Positions 8,775-16,709 of a stretch of 64,000 nt of DNA are shown piece by piece. The stretch comes from Bacillus_AB infantis_C. GTDB lineage: Bacteria > Bacillota > Bacilli > Bacillales > Cytobacillaceae. The stretch covers positions 310,001 through 374,000 of the forward strand of contig NZ_JBNILH010000003.1 of assembly GCF_050107595.1 (NCBI RefSeq), given 5' to 3'. Made by a program: the position numbers and the translations under genes. Position 1 is the stretch's first letter. Every line of letters starts with the position of its first letter. Under the pieces are notes generated by a model. That model saw only the letters and a list, made by a program, of their open reading frames with translations. It did not search any database and was not told where the DNA came from.

Positions 8775-8834
8775 GCAAGGACAGGTCCCCCGGCCCAGCC
8801 AAAAAAGAGCCAAGGGACCTGTCCCCCTGGTTCT
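8775..8834. repeat. Two family A palindromic repeats back to back
   Basis: 8775-8798 carries a degenerate copy and 8807-8834 a full copy (GAGCCAAGGGACC, then GTCCCCCTGG), separated by an A-run. Confidence 0.8.
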
Positions 8835-8984
8835 AAGTCCCTTTCTATTACTACGGTAAAAGTATTAAAATGTTTCACTGCCTATGAAAACATATCCTGG
8901 TCCTTTTTTTCCTTAAACTAGAGTGTGAGTCTCTTTAAGCTAGTCAACTAGTGACTTAATAAGTCTTAATAGAGCCAATCCATA

Positions 8985-9200
8985 ACAAATTTGAGTGGCT
9001 GATTCTTCATACCGGATTTTTGCAGTGGCAGTGAAAGCGAGCTAAGAATGTAAACGGTGGAAGTTCACTATAGGGATTGCTGGGGGATACTGATTTATTA
9101 ATAACTTTCTTTCTGTCTCGAGGAAGGCTCTTCTAATAAGGGGAATAACTAAGGAGAAGGCGTTTGAGGTTGTAGAGGATATTAAAGGATGGCAATGACT
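8985..9200 (+). pseudogene. Decayed paralog of the lipoprotein gene at 7229 (3' half only)
   Basis: This stretch aligns with 7540-7783. Matching blocks include TCGAGGAAGGCTC (9118-9130 against 7683 onward), GGAGAAGG then TTTGAGGTTGT (about 9150-9172) and GATACTGAT (about 9087) against GATACAGAT. Frame-disrupting indels are present throughout and no start or signal peptide survives. The copy even keeps the downstream terminator hairpin. It is best explained as an ancient tandem duplication followed by loss of function. Confidence 0.75.
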
Positions 9201-9227
9201 AAAGGGATGGCGCTCTCCATCCCTTTT
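9201..9227 (+). terminator. Relict terminator of the decayed paralog
   Basis: AAAGGGATGG pairs with CCATCCCTTT and is followed by a T-run; the arrangement parallels the hairpin at 7783. Confidence 0.6.
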
Positions 9228-9275
9228 CTGAACTTAGCTGCAGAATCATAGAGTTGATAGTCTTGGTTAAAAGTA

Positions 9276-9452
9276 TCATCTTGTTAAAACATAGTATATA
9301 ACGTAGAACCAACTAAAGAATCCGTGAAGGATTGCCCAGAGAACGGATTTATGAATACTCCACGATATTGTTATAGCTAAAGCAGAACCGAATGTAATGG
9401 CACTTTTAGAACCAGCTGGTGCTTTGAACTTTTTTTCCTCCTTGTCTTTCAT
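9276..9452 (-). CDS. Small conserved-looking membrane protein (58 aa)
   Basis: ATG 9452 follows GGGGGGCAGG. The product begins with a charged segment (MKDKEEKKFKAPAGSKS) and then has one or two hydrophobic helices rich in Trp, Tyr and Ser (SALAITISWSIHKSV, WAILHGFFSWFYVIYYV). Similar short proteins of unknown function are common in Firmicutes. The reading frame is clean and the composition protein-like, so I regard it as real. Confidence 0.65.
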   Translation of the reverse strand: MKDKEEKKFKAPAGSKSAITFGSALAITISWSIHKSVLWAILHGFFSWFYVIYYVLTR

Positions 9453-9608
9453 AACCTGCCCCCCAGTTTTCTGAATCTATATGTCCTTTTCTATAAGTTA
9501 TTTTTCATTAAGAAGATTATTCTCTCCCGCCATTAATTATCTATTATTACAATTCACAAACCCTCAGTCTAATGCCGCAGGTACAGGTTACCCGGCTCAG
9601 ACAAAAAA

Positions 9609-9635
9609 GAGCCAAGGGACCTGTCCCCTTGGCTC
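9609..9635. repeat. Family A palindromic repeat
   Basis: A near-perfect copy: GAGCCAAGGG at 9609, central ACCTGT, and CCCTTGGCTC at the right end. Confidence 0.85.
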
Positions 9636-9723
9636 CATTCAATCCCTACCGGCCCACTGTAACTTCATTGTAACTCCTCCCTCCTACACTAAACCCGAAG
9701 GATGAAAAGGAGGAGTGGTTTTG

Positions 9724-11502
9724 ATGGCTCGCAAAAAATCTTGGATTGGTTTAATCATTTTGATTTTTGTATGCTCGGTCACATTGCTTCCTGGTAATTC
9801 AAAGGCTGCAGGACAATTTATTACAGGCTCCTATGGGGGTAAGCCTTATAAATTGTATGTTCCTGATCAGTACAGTGAAAGTCAGTCTTATCCGTTATAT
9901 GTCATGCTGCACGGGTGCACACAGGATGCCAGCCAGTTTGCGACAGGGACTAAGATGAATACACTTGCTGATGAAAAAGGGTTCCTGGTGCTGTATCCTG
10001 AACAGACCAGCAGTGCCAATTCCAACAAGTGCTGGAACTGGTTCGAATCAGCCCACCAGTCGCGCGGCAGCGGAGAACCGGCTGTTATCGCCGGAATGGT
10101 GAATCTTATTAAAAATAATTACTCTGTCCAAGGTGATCAAGTATATGCGGCAGGGCTCTCAGCAGGTGCAGCGATGAGTGTGATCATGGGAGCCTCATAT
10201 CCTGACCTTTTCTCTGGAATCGGGGTGGGAGCAGGCCTTGAATACAAGGCTGCAACCAGCATGACAGGAGCTTTTACGGCTATGTCAAGCGGCGGCCCTA
10301 ATCCTGTACAGCAAGGGAGGGCTGCCTATCAGGCAATGGGAAGCCAGGCAGGCTCCATGCCAGTCATAGTGTTTCACGGAACTTCGGATTATACAGTCGC
10401 TCCGGTAAATGGAAATCAGGTTATCACCCAATGGGCTGCCACAAATGATTTAGCCCAGAACGGCAAAGAGGATGGCTGGATTGATGATCAGCCGGATCAA
10501 AACGAGAACTTAACCGTACCTGGCGGAAAAAGCTATACTGTCAGCCATTATAAAGCTGGCGACGGCAGAGTATGGATGAAGAAAGTAGCTGTCCAAAGCA
10601 TGGGCCATGCCTGGTCAGGAGGAAATGTGCAAGGCAGCTATACGGATCCCCAGGGCCCTGATGCCAGCCGGATGATGTGGGAATTTTTCCATTCATTTTC
10701 AGGCGGTGATGATGGAGGAAATGCAGACGATGTCCCTGCTACATCAGCAAGCCCTAAAGGCGGAACTTATAATCAGCCTGTCTATGTAGAGCTACAGACT
10801 AATAAAGAAGCGGCTACTTACTATACTGTGGACGGTTCGAATCCTACAGCACAATCCACACTCTACACGGGACCGATTTACATTTACGACGATACAACCC
10901 TTAAGTTTTTCAGCCAGGACAGCTCCGGGCAAAGAGAGTCTGTCAAAGAAGAAGTATATATCATCGAAGAAGATGCTCCTCCCGGGGACTCGCTGACATT
11001 CAGCGCCATCTCAGGGGAAAGCGGGTTTGCCGGCCGCTTCACAGCAGATGGCAAAGGCTCCGGGGACATCAAGGCTGGCGATAAAGGGATGTACAATACC
11101 GATACCTTCAGGGGAATTTTATCCTTTGACACAAGCACCATCGGACAGACAGCGATTGGGTCAGCAAAATTGCGCTTGTATACAAAATCAATCACAGGGG
11201 CGGTCACTGAAGTAAAAATGGACCTGAAGAATGGAACATTTGGGTCTGCCCTGATAGAGCAAAGCGATTATTCCGCCGCAGCCACACTCACCAATATGGC
11301 CAGTTTCCAGCCGGCTGCCGCATCTAATTACATTGATATAGATATTCCGGCCAGCGCACTCGCTCAAATCAACCGGAGCGGCAAGACACAATTCAGGCTA
11401 AAGGCAACAACAGCAGCGGGCTTTAATCAAAATTCAGTCCTTTTTTATGGGGGAGGAAATGAAGAACTTTCTCCGGTTCTGATAATAACTGGCGCCAACT
11501 GA
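9724..11502 (+). CDS. Secreted PHB-depolymerase-type esterase with two accessory beta domains
   Basis: A 592-residue exported enzyme. Residues 1-29 are a signal peptide (cleavage near SKAA). The alpha/beta hydrolase domain (about 30-320) has an oxyanion segment MLHGCTQ (61-67), lipase box GLSAG with Ser146, Asp222 and His295 (MGHAWSGG), as in PHB depolymerase, feruloyl and acetylxylan esterases. Residues about 337-405 resemble the chitobiase C-terminal (CHB_HEX_C) domain (YYTVDGSNPTAQSTLYTGP), and about 415-592 form a beta-sandwich like DNRLRE/CBM-type modules. I start at ATG 9724, ten bases after AAGGAGG; GTG 9715 and TTG 9721 are alternatives. Substrate could be polyester or plant/chitin polysaccharide esters. 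A strong terminator follows. Confidence 0.88.
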   Translation: MARKKSWIGLIILIFVCSVTLLPGNSKAAGQFITGSYGGKPYKLYVPDQYSESQSYPLYVMLHGCTQDASQFATGTKMNTLADEKGFLVLYPEQTSSANSNKCWNWFESAHQSRGSGEPAVIAGMVNLIKNNYSVQGDQVYAAGLSAGAAMSVIMGASYPDLFSGIGVGAGLEYKAATSMTGAFTAMSSGGPNPVQQGRAAYQAMGSQAGSMPVIVFHGTSDYTVAPVNGNQVITQWAATNDLAQNGKEDGWIDDQPDQNENLTVPGGKSYTVSHYKAGDGRVWMKKVAVQSMGHAWSGGNVQGSYTDPQGPDASRMMWEFFHSFSGGDDGGNADDVPATSASPKGGTYNQPVYVELQTNKEAATYYTVDGSNPTAQSTLYTGPIYIYDDTTLKFFSQDSSGQRESVKEEVYIIEEDAPPGDSLTFSAISGESGFAGRFTADGKGSGDIKAGDKGMYNTDTFRGILSFDTSTIGQTAIGSAKLRLYTKSITGAVTEVKMDLKNGTFGSALIEQSDYSAAATLTNMASFQPAAASNYIDIDIPASALAQINRSGKTQFRLKATTAAGFNQNSVLFYGGGNEELSPVLIITGAN

Positions 11503-11505
11503 ATG

Positions 11506-11543
11506 AAAAAGAGATCAGCAGGAAGCCGCTGATCTCTTTTTTT
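11506..11543 (+). terminator. Rho-independent terminator after esterase gene
   Basis: GAGATCAGC (11511-11519) pairs with GCTGATCTC (11528-11536), flanked by A-run and T-run; bidirectional in form, serving also the convergent gene at 11558. Confidence 0.88.
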
Positions 11544-11557
11544 CGCCCGGAACATTA

Positions 11558-12013
11558 TCACCAATAATTCTTCATAATCTCCCGGGACCAGTCAGGCTGG
11601 CTGATCGGCTCTTCAGGGAGAAATTCCTCCATCACCGGCTTGATATCAAGAATCGGTGTCCCATTGATGCAATCAAGTCCTGTAACGGTCAGTTCCCTGC
11701 CTTCTCTTTTGACCATCCTTACAGTTGTCAGGCCTAATTGATTCGGTCTATTCTTGCCGCGCTGAGCAAAGATCCCGACTTTAGGAAGGCTGCTGTCATT
11801 ACGGGGATGCCTTGCACCAGGCACAATTTTACTTTGATCCACCCGATGAAAGTAATAGATGATTTCTAAGTGGGAGAAAGATTCAATTCCGTCGAGCCCG
11901 TCCTCTGGCAAAGAATCGTCCAGCACGATCCTGCTGACCACTTCACCCCAATAATCGTCCTCTATTTCGTGTCTTTCATTATACGCAATCCCGACAGGAT
12001 TTACTGTAATCAT
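11558..12013 (-). CDS. TrmO/TsaA-like SAM-dependent methyltransferase family protein
   Basis: A 151-residue UPF0066/TsaA-family protein. It shows the family hallmarks: PVGIAYN at the N-terminus, SHLEIIYYFHR, the HPR motif in GARHPRND, and GIFAQRGKNRPNQLGLTT, followed by LDCINGTPILDIKP. Relatives such as E. coli TrmO methylate N6 of t6A37 in tRNA; small Bacillus members are less characterised. Start ATG 12013 lies behind AAAGGGAGCAG. It is a single gene, convergent with the esterase gene. Confidence 0.85.
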   Translation of the reverse strand: MITVNPVGIAYNERHEIEDDYWGEVVSRIVLDDSLPEDGLDGIESFSHLEIIYYFHRVDQSKIVPGARHPRNDSSLPKVGIFAQRGKNRPNQLGLTTVRMVKREGRELTVTGLDCINGTPILDIKPVMEEFLPEEPISQPDWSREIMKNYW

Positions 12014-12034
12014 AGCACTGCTCCCTTTCTAATG

Positions 12035-12061
12035 GGCCAGGGGGTCAGGTTCCTTGGCTCA
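12035..12061. repeat. Family A palindromic repeat
   Basis: GGGCCAGGGGG on the left and TTCCTTGGCTC on the right, between the TrmO-like gene and a T-run. Confidence 0.75.
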
Positions 12062-12113
12062 TTTTTTAAGTCCGCTACCGCTTTTCTTTCCTGCATTTAT
12101 TCAGAAACAGCGA

Positions 12114-12136
12114 AAAAGCCGCCTTGCAGGCAGCCT
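12114..12136. repeat. Family B repeat
   Basis: AAAAAGCCGCC followed by GGCAGCC with a four-base spacer; it lies downstream of the DUF5662 gene. Confidence 0.7.
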
Positions 12137-12144
12137 ATTCCAAG

Positions 12145-12627
12145 TTAAATCGCGTCTCTATTTTTCCACCTAGCATCCTCTGCCTTTTTCTTCTCTAATA
12201 TAACTTCCAGTTCCTTTTTCGTATCGGGATGCAAAATAATATTGCCGCTCAGGTCCATAGTAGAAGCTTTCACCCTTCTTCCCCATCTCCTCGAAAACGA
12301 ACGCCAGTCACAAACCATTTCAAGAAGATATTTTCTGGGCATTGGCAGGGCCTGTTTATTTTTCGGGTCAACCACCCAATGCTCCCAGTGGTGCTTGTTC
12401 TTGTGCTGATGGTGGAGCCAGGCATATTTCCACTTTAATTCATCTTTGGAATCCTTTTTACCCTCATAGAAAAACTTCTTAGCATATGGCAGAAACTCCT
12501 GCGGGGAAAATTTTGACCAATCGTGGATCATCCCCTGCAGGAATAGCCCCTCTTTCCAGCACTCGATTAGGACATTGAGTTTATGTTCCAGTATATACAA
12601 TGTGTTTTTCAAGAATGCCTGCAGCAC
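12145..12627 (-). CDS. DUF5662 family protein
   Basis: A 160-residue protein rich in His, Trp and Lys. The motif HDWSKFSPQEF and the run WLHHQHKNKHHWEHW are typical of DUF5662, a family of unknown function whose conserved histidines suggest a metal or nucleotide site (an HD-like arrangement is possible). I start at GTG 12627, which has GGGGGGAG upstream; an ATG at 12651 has no ribosome binding site. It is monocistronic. Confidence 0.8.
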   Translation of the reverse strand: MLQAFLKNTLYILEHKLNVLIECWKEGLFLQGMIHDWSKFSPQEFLPYAKKFFYEGKKDSKDELKWKYAWLHHQHKNKHHWEHWVVDPKNKQALPMPRKYLLEMVCDWRSFSRRWGRRVKASTMDLSGNIILHPDTKKELEVILEKKKAEDARWKNRDAI

Positions 12628-12717
12628 GATACTCCCCCCATCCAGCTTCATTAGTTTCTTTTTGAAATCTGGAACTTTAATTTGCGTCGAGATCTCCTTG
12701 CCATAGATGGCTCTAAA

Positions 12718-12993
12718 TTAAAGTTCCACAAAAAGGATAGGAATCCTTCTGCTCAGCGGATCATCGTCCTTTTTATTTCTCCATAAAACAAAAGCCAGCA
12801 TCAGTATCAGTACAGGAGCTAAAGCAACCAGCCTCCAGCTATTTTCAGCTCCAAGGAAGTAATAAGCTATTGGAATTGATGTGATAAAGCTAATCAGCAG
12901 TGAAAGCCGCGATCTCCCAAACAGACCATAAAGGAGAGTGATAACAGAAAGGATTAATGATATTTGCCATAGCATCACAATTATATGAAACAC
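12718..12993 (-). CDS. Small membrane protein (91 aa)
   Basis: Three hydrophobic segments (about residues 2-22, 27-45 and 50-68) are followed by a basic, charged tail WRNKKDDDPLSRR. The start is uncertain: GTG 12993 lies immediately after a GGGG run, and GTG/ATG at 12978/12975 lie further from it. No family is recognised. It precedes, on the same strand, the DUF5662 gene. Confidence 0.6.
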   Translation of the reverse strand: MFHIIVMLWQISLILSVITLLYGLFGRSRLSLLISFITSIPIAYYFLGAENSWRLVALAPVLILMLAFVLWRNKKDDDPLSRRIPILFVEL

Positions 12994-13008
12994 CCCCAGG
13001 CAGTTAAC

Positions 13009-13374
13009 TTATTTATTGAAAAAGTCGTCAATGGCTTCCACCGCCAATTCCAATGCTTTGAGTCTTCTATCAAGAAGCGTCCTTTGAGGACTGCCTGCCT
13101 TTAACTTGTCATAAGCGTTCTCAATGGATGGGAGTAAACCTATAAGGACTTGGCGGGCTTCTGTTAATTCTTCCGGAGAGTAATGATGGGGTTTTTGATT
13201 CCATATGTATTCCAGGGTATCAAGGCCGATGCAAGCGGCTTTGAATCGTTTCTTTACTAAATTTGTATTTACACCTTTTTCAGTCATTTGAGCCAATGCC
13301 TTTTCGAGTTTTCGAATGGTTGATTGAAAGGACTTTATTGCTTCCAGCTGATCTTCAAGGGAAACCTTTTCCAT
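13009..13374 (-). CDS. Hypothetical helical protein (121 aa)
   Basis: ATG 13374 is preceded by AGAGAGGAGAG. The product is almost entirely alpha-helical and charged with heptad-like leucines (SLEDQLEAIKSFQSTIRKLE; RLKALELAVEAI), no signal peptide, no transmembrane segment and no cofactor motif. It may be a small helical bundle. The family is not recognised. The start of the next small membrane gene lies 15 bp downstream, so the two may be co-transcribed. Confidence 0.65.
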   Translation of the reverse strand: MEKVSLEDQLEAIKSFQSTIRKLEKALAQMTEKGVNTNLVKKRFKAACIGLDTLEYIWNQKPHHYSPEELTEARQVLIGLLPSIENAYDKLKAGSPQRTLLDRRLKALELAVEAIDDFFNK

Positions 13375-13569
13375 GTTGATTCTCTCCTCTCTGTGATGAT
13401 CGTTTTCTTTCCAATCACTCAGAAGATACTACCGCACTAAATTTTACCATTTAATAAGGCAGTGTCCCAGCTTACTCTGCCCTTAAAGCAGAATTGTATT
13501 TCCTTAATTGGAAACGCTAGAAACAACATAAATATGCACTTAGAGATATTTGATTAGGAGGTATCTTGC

Positions 13570-14583
13570 ATGGTTCTGACAAATCCTTTAAATGTGTCCG
13601 AAATAGGCTCGCTTTGGCAGACATATCAGGAAAAAACCTTGATTATGCGGTTTTTGGAATACTTTATTGAAAAAGCAGATGACCCGGAAGCAAGAAATAT
13701 TTTGGGCGGATTATGGCAGGAGCTTGATTTTTATGTAGCTGAGATGGAAAATCTTTTTTCTGAACAGGGTATGGTTAAACCTGTGGGTTTCACATCAGAG
13801 GATGTCAACCTGGAGGCCCCCAAGTTATATGACAATGGATTTGATATCATGTTTGTCCGTGTATTAAAGGAAGTCAGCATGGGGCTGTACACCCTTGGCA
13901 TGAATATGACCTACAACAAAAAGGGAATGGCCATTTATGAGGGACTCACAACTGTCACTCAAAAAATCTATAAACTTTCAACACGTTATTTACTTAAAAA
14001 TGGAATTCTATCTCTCCCCCCAAAAGTGACAATACAGAAAAAAACGGAATTCATTAAAAGCAAAAAGTACATGGAGGGGTTTAAATTAATGGGTGAAAAA
14101 AGGCCTCTATCTGCCCTGGAGGTTGGAATCCTTCATCATAATCTTGAAGTTAATAATATTGGGATGCAGTTAATTACAGGCTTTGCTCAGTGCGCCCAAA
14201 ACAAGGAAGCCAGGCAATATTTTTCAAAAGGGAAAGATCTTGCCAAGAAACAGGTCAAAGTTATGGAGGAATTGCTTCTGGAAGGGGATGTCCATCTCTC
14301 CGCGGCTTCCGGCGCAACGGTAACCACATCAACAGTTCCTCCCTTTTCTGACAAGCTGATGATGCACTGCATATATATTCTTAACGGGTTTGGACTGATC
14401 GGTTCAGGCACAGGGGGATTTTTCAGTCTAAGAAACGATTTGGCGATGAAAACACTGTTACTCGCAAAAGATGTCTATTTCTACGCTCAGGAAGGGATTG
14501 ACATTAAGATAAAATATGGCTGGTTCGAGGAACCCCCGCAAATGGAAAACCGTTCCCAAATCATTAAGAAAGGACTTGAATAA
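13570..14583 (+). CDS. DUF3231 family protein (spore-coat-F/ferritin-like repeats)
   Basis: A 337-residue protein made of two similar halves (about 5-165 and 175-330), each a four-helix bundle with the FxxEDVNLEAPKL-type motif (FTSEDVNLEA) in the first half and PPFSDKLMMH in the second. These are the features of DUF3231, a Bacillaceae family related to spore coat protein F. A paralog lies at 37047. Start ATG 13570 follows AGGAGGTATCTTGC. Likely made during sporulation or found in the forespore envelope, by family inference; no enzymatic residues are evident. Confidence 0.85.
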   Translation: MVLTNPLNVSEIGSLWQTYQEKTLIMRFLEYFIEKADDPEARNILGGLWQELDFYVAEMENLFSEQGMVKPVGFTSEDVNLEAPKLYDNGFDIMFVRVLKEVSMGLYTLGMNMTYNKKGMAIYEGLTTVTQKIYKLSTRYLLKNGILSLPPKVTIQKKTEFIKSKKYMEGFKLMGEKRPLSALEVGILHHNLEVNNIGMQLITGFAQCAQNKEARQYFSKGKDLAKKQVKVMEELLLEGDVHLSAASGATVTTSTVPPFSDKLMMHCIYILNGFGLIGSGTGGFFSLRNDLAMKTLLLAKDVYFYAQEGIDIKIKYGWFEEPPQMENRSQIIKKGLE

Positions 14584-14612
14584 AGGGAATGGCCATGGAA
14601 GATATTAATGGT

Positions 14613-14634
14613 AGTGCCGGTTCTTCCTGGCACT
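14613..14634 (+). terminator. Hairpin after DUF3231 gene
   Basis: AGTGCC and GGCACT pair across a short stem extension (GG/CC); only a weak T-rich tail follows, so termination is uncertain. Confidence 0.4.
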
Positions 14635-14658
14635 AATATTCTTGTGGAGGGATAAATT

Positions 14659-14778
14659 TTGAGTACACTCTCAAGCTTAGTTAAAAGGATTATTACGCTG
14701 CTCATAAAGATCGAATTCTTTATGGATACATTTAAGCACAGGCTTAACCACTTAATGAGAATGCAGCCTTTAACATAA
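14659..14778 (+). CDS. Possible 39-aa amphipathic peptide
   Basis: TTG 14659 lies seven bases after GGAGGG, a near-ideal ribosome binding site, and opens a 39-codon frame ending at TAA 14776. The peptide (starting MSTLSSLVKRIITLLIKIEF) is basic and amphipathic, with Leu/Ile on one face and Lys/Arg/His on the other, and no acidic C-terminus. It could be a small membrane-associated peptide or toxin-like product; no homology claim is made. Confidence 0.45.
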   Translation: MSTLSSLVKRIITLLIKIEFFMDTFKHRLNHLMRMQPLT

Positions 14779-14842
14779 GCAATAAGTATCTCAAGACTAT
14801 TATGCTTCCACATTAATACAGAGAGACAGGTTTCCCGTCTGC

Positions 14843-14868
14843 TTGGGACAAGGAACCTGTCCCTTCTC
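14843..14868. repeat. Degenerate family A repeat
   Basis: TTGGGACAAGGAACCTGTCCC, a diverged copy that keeps the central ACCTGTCCC. Confidence 0.5.
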
Positions 14869-14870
14869 TT

Positions 14871-15101
14871 TCACGTAAACCAAATCCTGGATATTTGCAG
14901 TGGGTTGATTACTGATTTTAATCTGCCGTCAGGATGATACAACTTAATAGAGTCCATTTTTTTAAAATCATGCGATGCTTTTTCCATATTGTCGAGCAGA
15001 ATCTTTGTTTCACTTTTATCCAGTTTAAAAGAAAGAGATTGCCCCGACAGTAAAATCTCCGCCTTCACATTTCCTTTTGGATCGTGGTTTTTATTATACA
15101 T
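14871..15101 (-). CDS. Hypothetical protein (76 aa)
   Basis: ATG 15101 is preceded by GGGAGGA at a good distance; the longer frame up to 15155 runs through a palindromic repeat and is not used. The product is a soluble mixed alpha/beta protein (KAEILLSGQSLSFKLDKSET, then SIKLYHPDGRLKSVIN) without cysteine or membrane segments. Unknown function. Confidence 0.6.
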   Translation of the reverse strand: MYNKNHDPKGNVKAEILLSGQSLSFKLDKSETKILLDNMEKASHDFKKMDSIKLYHPDGRLKSVINPLQISRIWFT

Positions 15102-15118
15102 TTGAAAGTCCTCCCAGT

Positions 15119-15145
15119 GAGCCAAGGGGACAGGTCCCCTGGCCC
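15119..15145. repeat. Family A palindromic repeat
   Basis: GAGCCAAGGGGACAGG then TCCCCTGGCCC, sitting directly upstream of the start of the gene at 15101, so it could affect its transcription or the message 5' end. Confidence 0.85.
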
Positions 15146-15173
15146 GTTTTGGCATAAAATCTGTCCTATGACT

Positions 15174-15359
15174 TTATATATATTCCATCCTTGCCGCATG
15201 CATACAGATGTGAGCCCCGCATAGCAACCGGCTCTCAAAAAAATCAAGTTCCCGTTGATCTGTTTCAATCAGCAGCACTGTTCCATCCTGCGCTGCCTGG
15301 CCGGCCACAAAGTTTAAATCTGACCTGTAATCATGCCACTTACGCAATATTAATTTCAT
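15174..15359 (-). CDS. Hypothetical protein (61 aa)
   Basis: A short soluble frame starting at ATG 15359 with AGGGTGA upstream (GTG 15368 is also possible). The sequence begins KLILRKWHDYRSDLNF and ends with two cysteines and histidines (LLCGAHICMHAARME), which could be a small metal site, though no motif is complete. It lies just downstream of the methyltransferase gene on the same strand. Unknown function. Confidence 0.5.
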   Translation of the reverse strand: MKLILRKWHDYRSDLNFVAGQAAQDGTVLLIETDQRELDFFESRLLCGAHICMHAARMEYI

Positions 15360-15394
15360 TGAAATCACCCTGTCTTGAGGAGGTTCCTCCGTCC

Positions 15395-15991
15395 TTACTT
15401 GGTGCTGACTGAAATAAACATAGAGGCATCCTGCTTCATGAAAATACCGCTCCCATGATGGAATGTCCTGATTTCAGCTGATGTAAATCCTGCTTCAGAT
15501 AATCTCATTTTCAATTGTTCATGCAAGAAGCCGTTGTGAACTTTCGGATGGCTGATGAGATCATTTTTATCAAAATCAACAATGATAAGCTTGCCGCCTT
15601 CATTGAGGATGCTGAACAGCTGCTGCAGGATTTTCTGTGTATCCGGGATATGGAGAAGGACGAGTGACATGAAGACGATGTCTGCCTTGAGCTCAGCCGT
15701 TTCCTGTGTAAAATCAGCATACAGCACTTTTGCGTTGGTGACGCCTTTACGGGAAATCTTCGTTTCCGCAACCTCCAGCATCTGTTCGGATGAATCTACC
15801 AGCAAAACGGATTTCACCAGGTCTGTTAGTTCCAGACTGACCAGGCCGGTGCCGCTTCCATAATCTATTAAGGATTGATCACTGCTGTTCTGCAGTTCAG
15901 TCCTGACTTCTTCAGCAATTACTTTCGCCCATTGCTTTCTTTCCTCTGTATCATATCTTTGAGCCATCTGCTCAAACACGTTGTTTTCCAT
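15395..15991 (-). CDS. Class I SAM-dependent methyltransferase
   Basis: A 198-residue Rossmann-fold methyltransferase. Motif I is LIDYGSGTGLVS (about residues 41-52), followed by the acidic end of beta 2 (VDSSEQML), motif II around YADFTQ, and LVLLHIPD with GGKLIIVDF as motif III. No substrate-binding extension is distinctive, so the acceptor is unknown. Start ATG 15991 has AAAGGAGAGAG upstream. The readthrough end of the broken HIT gene overlaps its first 20 bases. Confidence 0.85.
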   Translation of the reverse strand: MENNVFEQMAQRYDTEERKQWAKVIAEEVRTELQNSSDQSLIDYGSGTGLVSLELTDLVKSVLLVDSSEQMLEVAETKISRKGVTNAKVLYADFTQETAELKADIVFMSLVLLHIPDTQKILQQLFSILNEGGKLIIVDFDKNDLISHPKVHNGFLHEQLKMRLSEAGFTSAEIRTFHHGSGIFMKQDASMFISVSTK

Positions 15992-16417
15992 TAGCTCTCT
16001 CCTTTAAGTGGCTAAGGGGGGCAGGTCTAAGCCTCCTTTGATTTTCTTTTCCTTTAAACATATATCTGATTCCTTTACCCGTAAGAGGCTCATCCTCATA
16101 TCTTGGTATCACATGAAAACGGGCATGGAAAACATGCTGCCCGGCAGCCTCGCCGCAATTCCAGCCCAGATTGTAACCTTGAGGCTGATGCTTCTCATCC
16201 AAGTACTTTTTGACATCCTGAAGGAGACTGTAAGTTGCCCCCCATTCCTCCTGTGTTAAATCAAAGGCAGTTTCCCTATGCTTAATAGGTACGCTTAACC
16301 CGGCTCCCTCCTGCTGGCTTCCTTTTATTTTACTCTGTCCAAGCTGTAAAAACAGACAATCATGACAATGTTTTGATCCTGCTCAAGTTCCAGCCTGCAA
16401 AAAATACAGTTATCCAT
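15972..16417 (-). pseudogene. Broken HIT-family hydrolase gene
   Basis: ATG 16417, behind GAGGAG, starts a HIT protein (MDNCIFCRLELEQDQNIV, with the CxxC pair) but the frame ends after about 30 codons. The rest of the HIT domain continues in another frame from about 16355, through VPIKHRE, GYNLGWNCGEAAGQ and the active-site region. The histidine triad normally written HxHxH reads HARFH here: the middle, nucleophilic His is Arg (CGT instead of CAT). The C-terminus then runs on through a family A repeat fragment (16007-16027) into the methyltransferase gene. Frameshift, catalytic loss and tail change together indicate decay. Confidence 0.8.
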
Positions 16418-16445
16418 AATTGATCTCCTCACTTTTAGCGTCAAA

Positions 16446-16664
16446 TCAGACTGTTGAAAACCACCACACCGCAAGCCCCATGCTTACCATCCCCCAGATA
16501 GTCGTCACGACGATCCACCAGACAACAGGCCGAGATGAAATGCTGCTGCTTTCCCCATCTCTTTTGATAGCAGCGACCCTGTGTTCCATATTCTTTTTCA
16601 TGGAAACGAGAACCGCAAATCCGCCTATGAAAAAACCGAAAATAATCCAGAATAATAAATCCAC
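16446..16664 (-). CDS. Small membrane protein (72 aa)
   Basis: GTG 16664 follows AAGGGGG. There are two transmembrane helices (about residues 3-22 and 47-68) with a basic cytoplasmic loop between them (SMKKNMEHRVAAIKRDGES) and an aromatic second helix (PVVWWIVVTTIWG). The reading frame ends 29 bp before the broken HIT gene. Function unknown. Confidence 0.65.
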   Translation of the reverse strand: MDLLFWIIFGFFIGGFAVLVSMKKNMEHRVAAIKRDGESSSISSRPVVWWIVVTTIWGMVSMGLAVWWFSTV

Positions 16665-16709
16665 ATTTTAGCCCCCTTTTACTTTTCTTAAAAACCTGCA
16701 CAAGCGCTT

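Noticed and set aside
9481..9705. 74-codon frame starting ATG 9481
   Set aside because: It runs straight through a family A palindrome and has no ribosome binding site.
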